Positions 31,527 to 32,108 of a stretch of DNA of 32,108 bases are shown in pieces. Within the stretch, counting starts at the first letter, position 1. Each line of letters begins with the position of its first letter. The DNA comes from CAZVAR01 sp964625225 (GTDB taxonomy: Bacteria; Pseudomonadota; Alphaproteobacteria; JAJUGE01). The position numbers and the translations under genes were made by a program. The stretch lies in the NCBI GenBank assembly GCA_964625225.1, contig CAZVAR010000022.1:1-32108 (forward strand), read 5' to 3'. The notes under the pieces were generated by a model. That model was not told the DNA's origin, ran no database searches, and was given only the letters and a program-made list of their open reading frames with translations.

Positions 31527-32108
31527 ATGATGCCGTTGCGCCGTGGCGCAGGCATGCGGTCCGGGACGCTGATCGCCACGGTGGCGCTGTCCGCACCGTT
31601 CTCGACGGGGTTCGTCTACAAGCTGCCCCAGATCGACTTTTACGCCTACTACACCGTGGTGCCGGTGCTGTTCATGGTCGCGTTCACGCTTTGCGGCGCC
31701 GCGGTGAGCATCGAGCTCGTTCTGCTCCTGGTCGCACTGCTGGTTCACGCGATCTGGTGCGCGGCGCTCTACGGGAGCCGGATCGGTTGGGCGCTCCAGC
31801 AGCTCTTGGGGCTTGCCGTGATCCTGCTGATTTACCACTACGTGTTTCGCCTCAACGGCTTCGACCTCGTTCGCGTCTTTCGCGTCTATCTGCGTCTCGC
31901 CGTGATTGTCAGCGGACTGGCCGTGTGCCAGTTCCTCGCGTTTCTGAGCGGCTTCGAGCCCGGCTACGACTTCAGCGCCTTCGTGCCCGGGTTCCATCTC
32001 CAGCAGAACCAGCTCGGCGCGATCCGGGTTCAGGCCATCATGCAGGAGCCGGCCCATCTCGGAATCATGATCAGTCCGGCGGTATTCGTGGCGCTGGTGA
32101 CCCTGACC
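31527..32108 (+). CDS. O-antigen ligase/polymerase-like membrane protein (partial, C-terminus beyond window)
   Basis: The first 194 codons of a polytopic membrane protein are present. It starts at ATG 31527 or the adjacent ATG 31530, the latter 7 nt from AAGGA. About five hydrophobic segments are visible (starting around SGTLIATVALSAPF, YAYYTVVPVLFMVAFTLCG, VELVLLLVALLVHAIWCA, LLGLAVILLIYHYVF and LRLAVIVSGLAVCQFLAF). They are followed by a polar stretch FHLQQNQLGAIRVQAIMQEPAHLGIMI. The E-P-A-H-x-G segment corresponds to E-P-S-H-x-G in the polymerase at 19617-20876, and both fit the O-antigen ligase/Wzy superfamily layout in which this motif starts a membrane helix. The missing C-terminal half with the large periplasmic loop prevents a choice between ligase and polymerase. 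Confidence 0.7.
   Translation, partial: MMPLRRGAGMRSGTLIATVALSAPFSTGFVYKLPQIDFYAYYTVVPVLFMVAFTLCGAAVSIELVLLLVALLVHAIWCAALYGSRIGWALQQLLGLAVILLIYHYVFRLNGFDLVRVFRVYLRLAVIVSGLAVCQFLAFLSGFEPGYDFSAFVPGFHLQQNQLGAIRVQAIMQEPAHLGIMISPAVFVALVTLT

Overview
The window is GC-rich throughout, with codon use strongly biased to G/C at third positions. Several starts are GTG or TTG behind good Shine-Dalgarno sequences. Protein flavour (Dpp-type transporter, short TreS-like GH13 enzyme, M81 metallopeptidase, DUF2272 lipoprotein) suggests an alphaproteobacterium, perhaps Rhodospirillales-like; the placement is inference. No tRNA, rRNA, insertion sequence, integrase or CRISPR array was seen, and coding density is very high.

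Left part (1-11143), uptake and metabolism. A minus-strand operon encodes a peptide ABC importer in the order binding protein, DppB, DppC, DppD, DppF, with DppF cut by the window edge. After a 388-bp gap come a plus-strand SAM methyltransferase, a minus-strand GNAT acetyltransferase plus M81 (MlrC-type) metallopeptidase, a divergent plus-strand ArgE-type M20 deacetylase, and a minus-strand GH13 trehalose-synthase-like enzyme. Most of this part reads as import and hydrolysis of peptides or acylated amino acids.

Central and right part (11295-32108), a surface glycan locus made of short, mostly tightly packed units in both directions. (i) hisH2-hisF2-GT4-amidotransferase-DUF2272 lipoprotein (plus): the HisH/HisF pair and the PP-loop amidotransferase form the known set that converts a sugar acetamido group to acetamidino. 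(ii) pseF-methylase (minus): CMP-pseudaminic acid synthetase and the pseudaminic-acid-associated methylase. (iii) flippase-Wzz-Wzy (plus): Wzx/Wzy-dependent export and polymerisation. (iv) pseB-pseC-methyltransferase-capsule-type glycosyltransferase (minus). (v) GT2, a WecA-like initiating transferase and ManC (plus). (vi) A soluble lytic transglycosylase lipoprotein (minus) and, divergent from it, a second polymerase/ligase-like membrane protein cut by the right edge.

Together these suggest an O-antigen, capsule or exopolysaccharide built on undecaprenyl phosphate. It would contain a mannose-derived sugar and a pseudaminic-type nonulosonate, possibly in acetamidino form. pseH, pseG and pseI are not in the window, so the nonulosonate pathway is incomplete here. 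The most notable observations are the amidination set combined with pse genes, a HisF paralogue that has lost the catalytic Asp11, a translationally coupled DUF2272 lipoprotein with Ser where related hydrolase folds carry Cys, and a 91-bp antiparallel overlap between Wzy and the capsule-type transferase.
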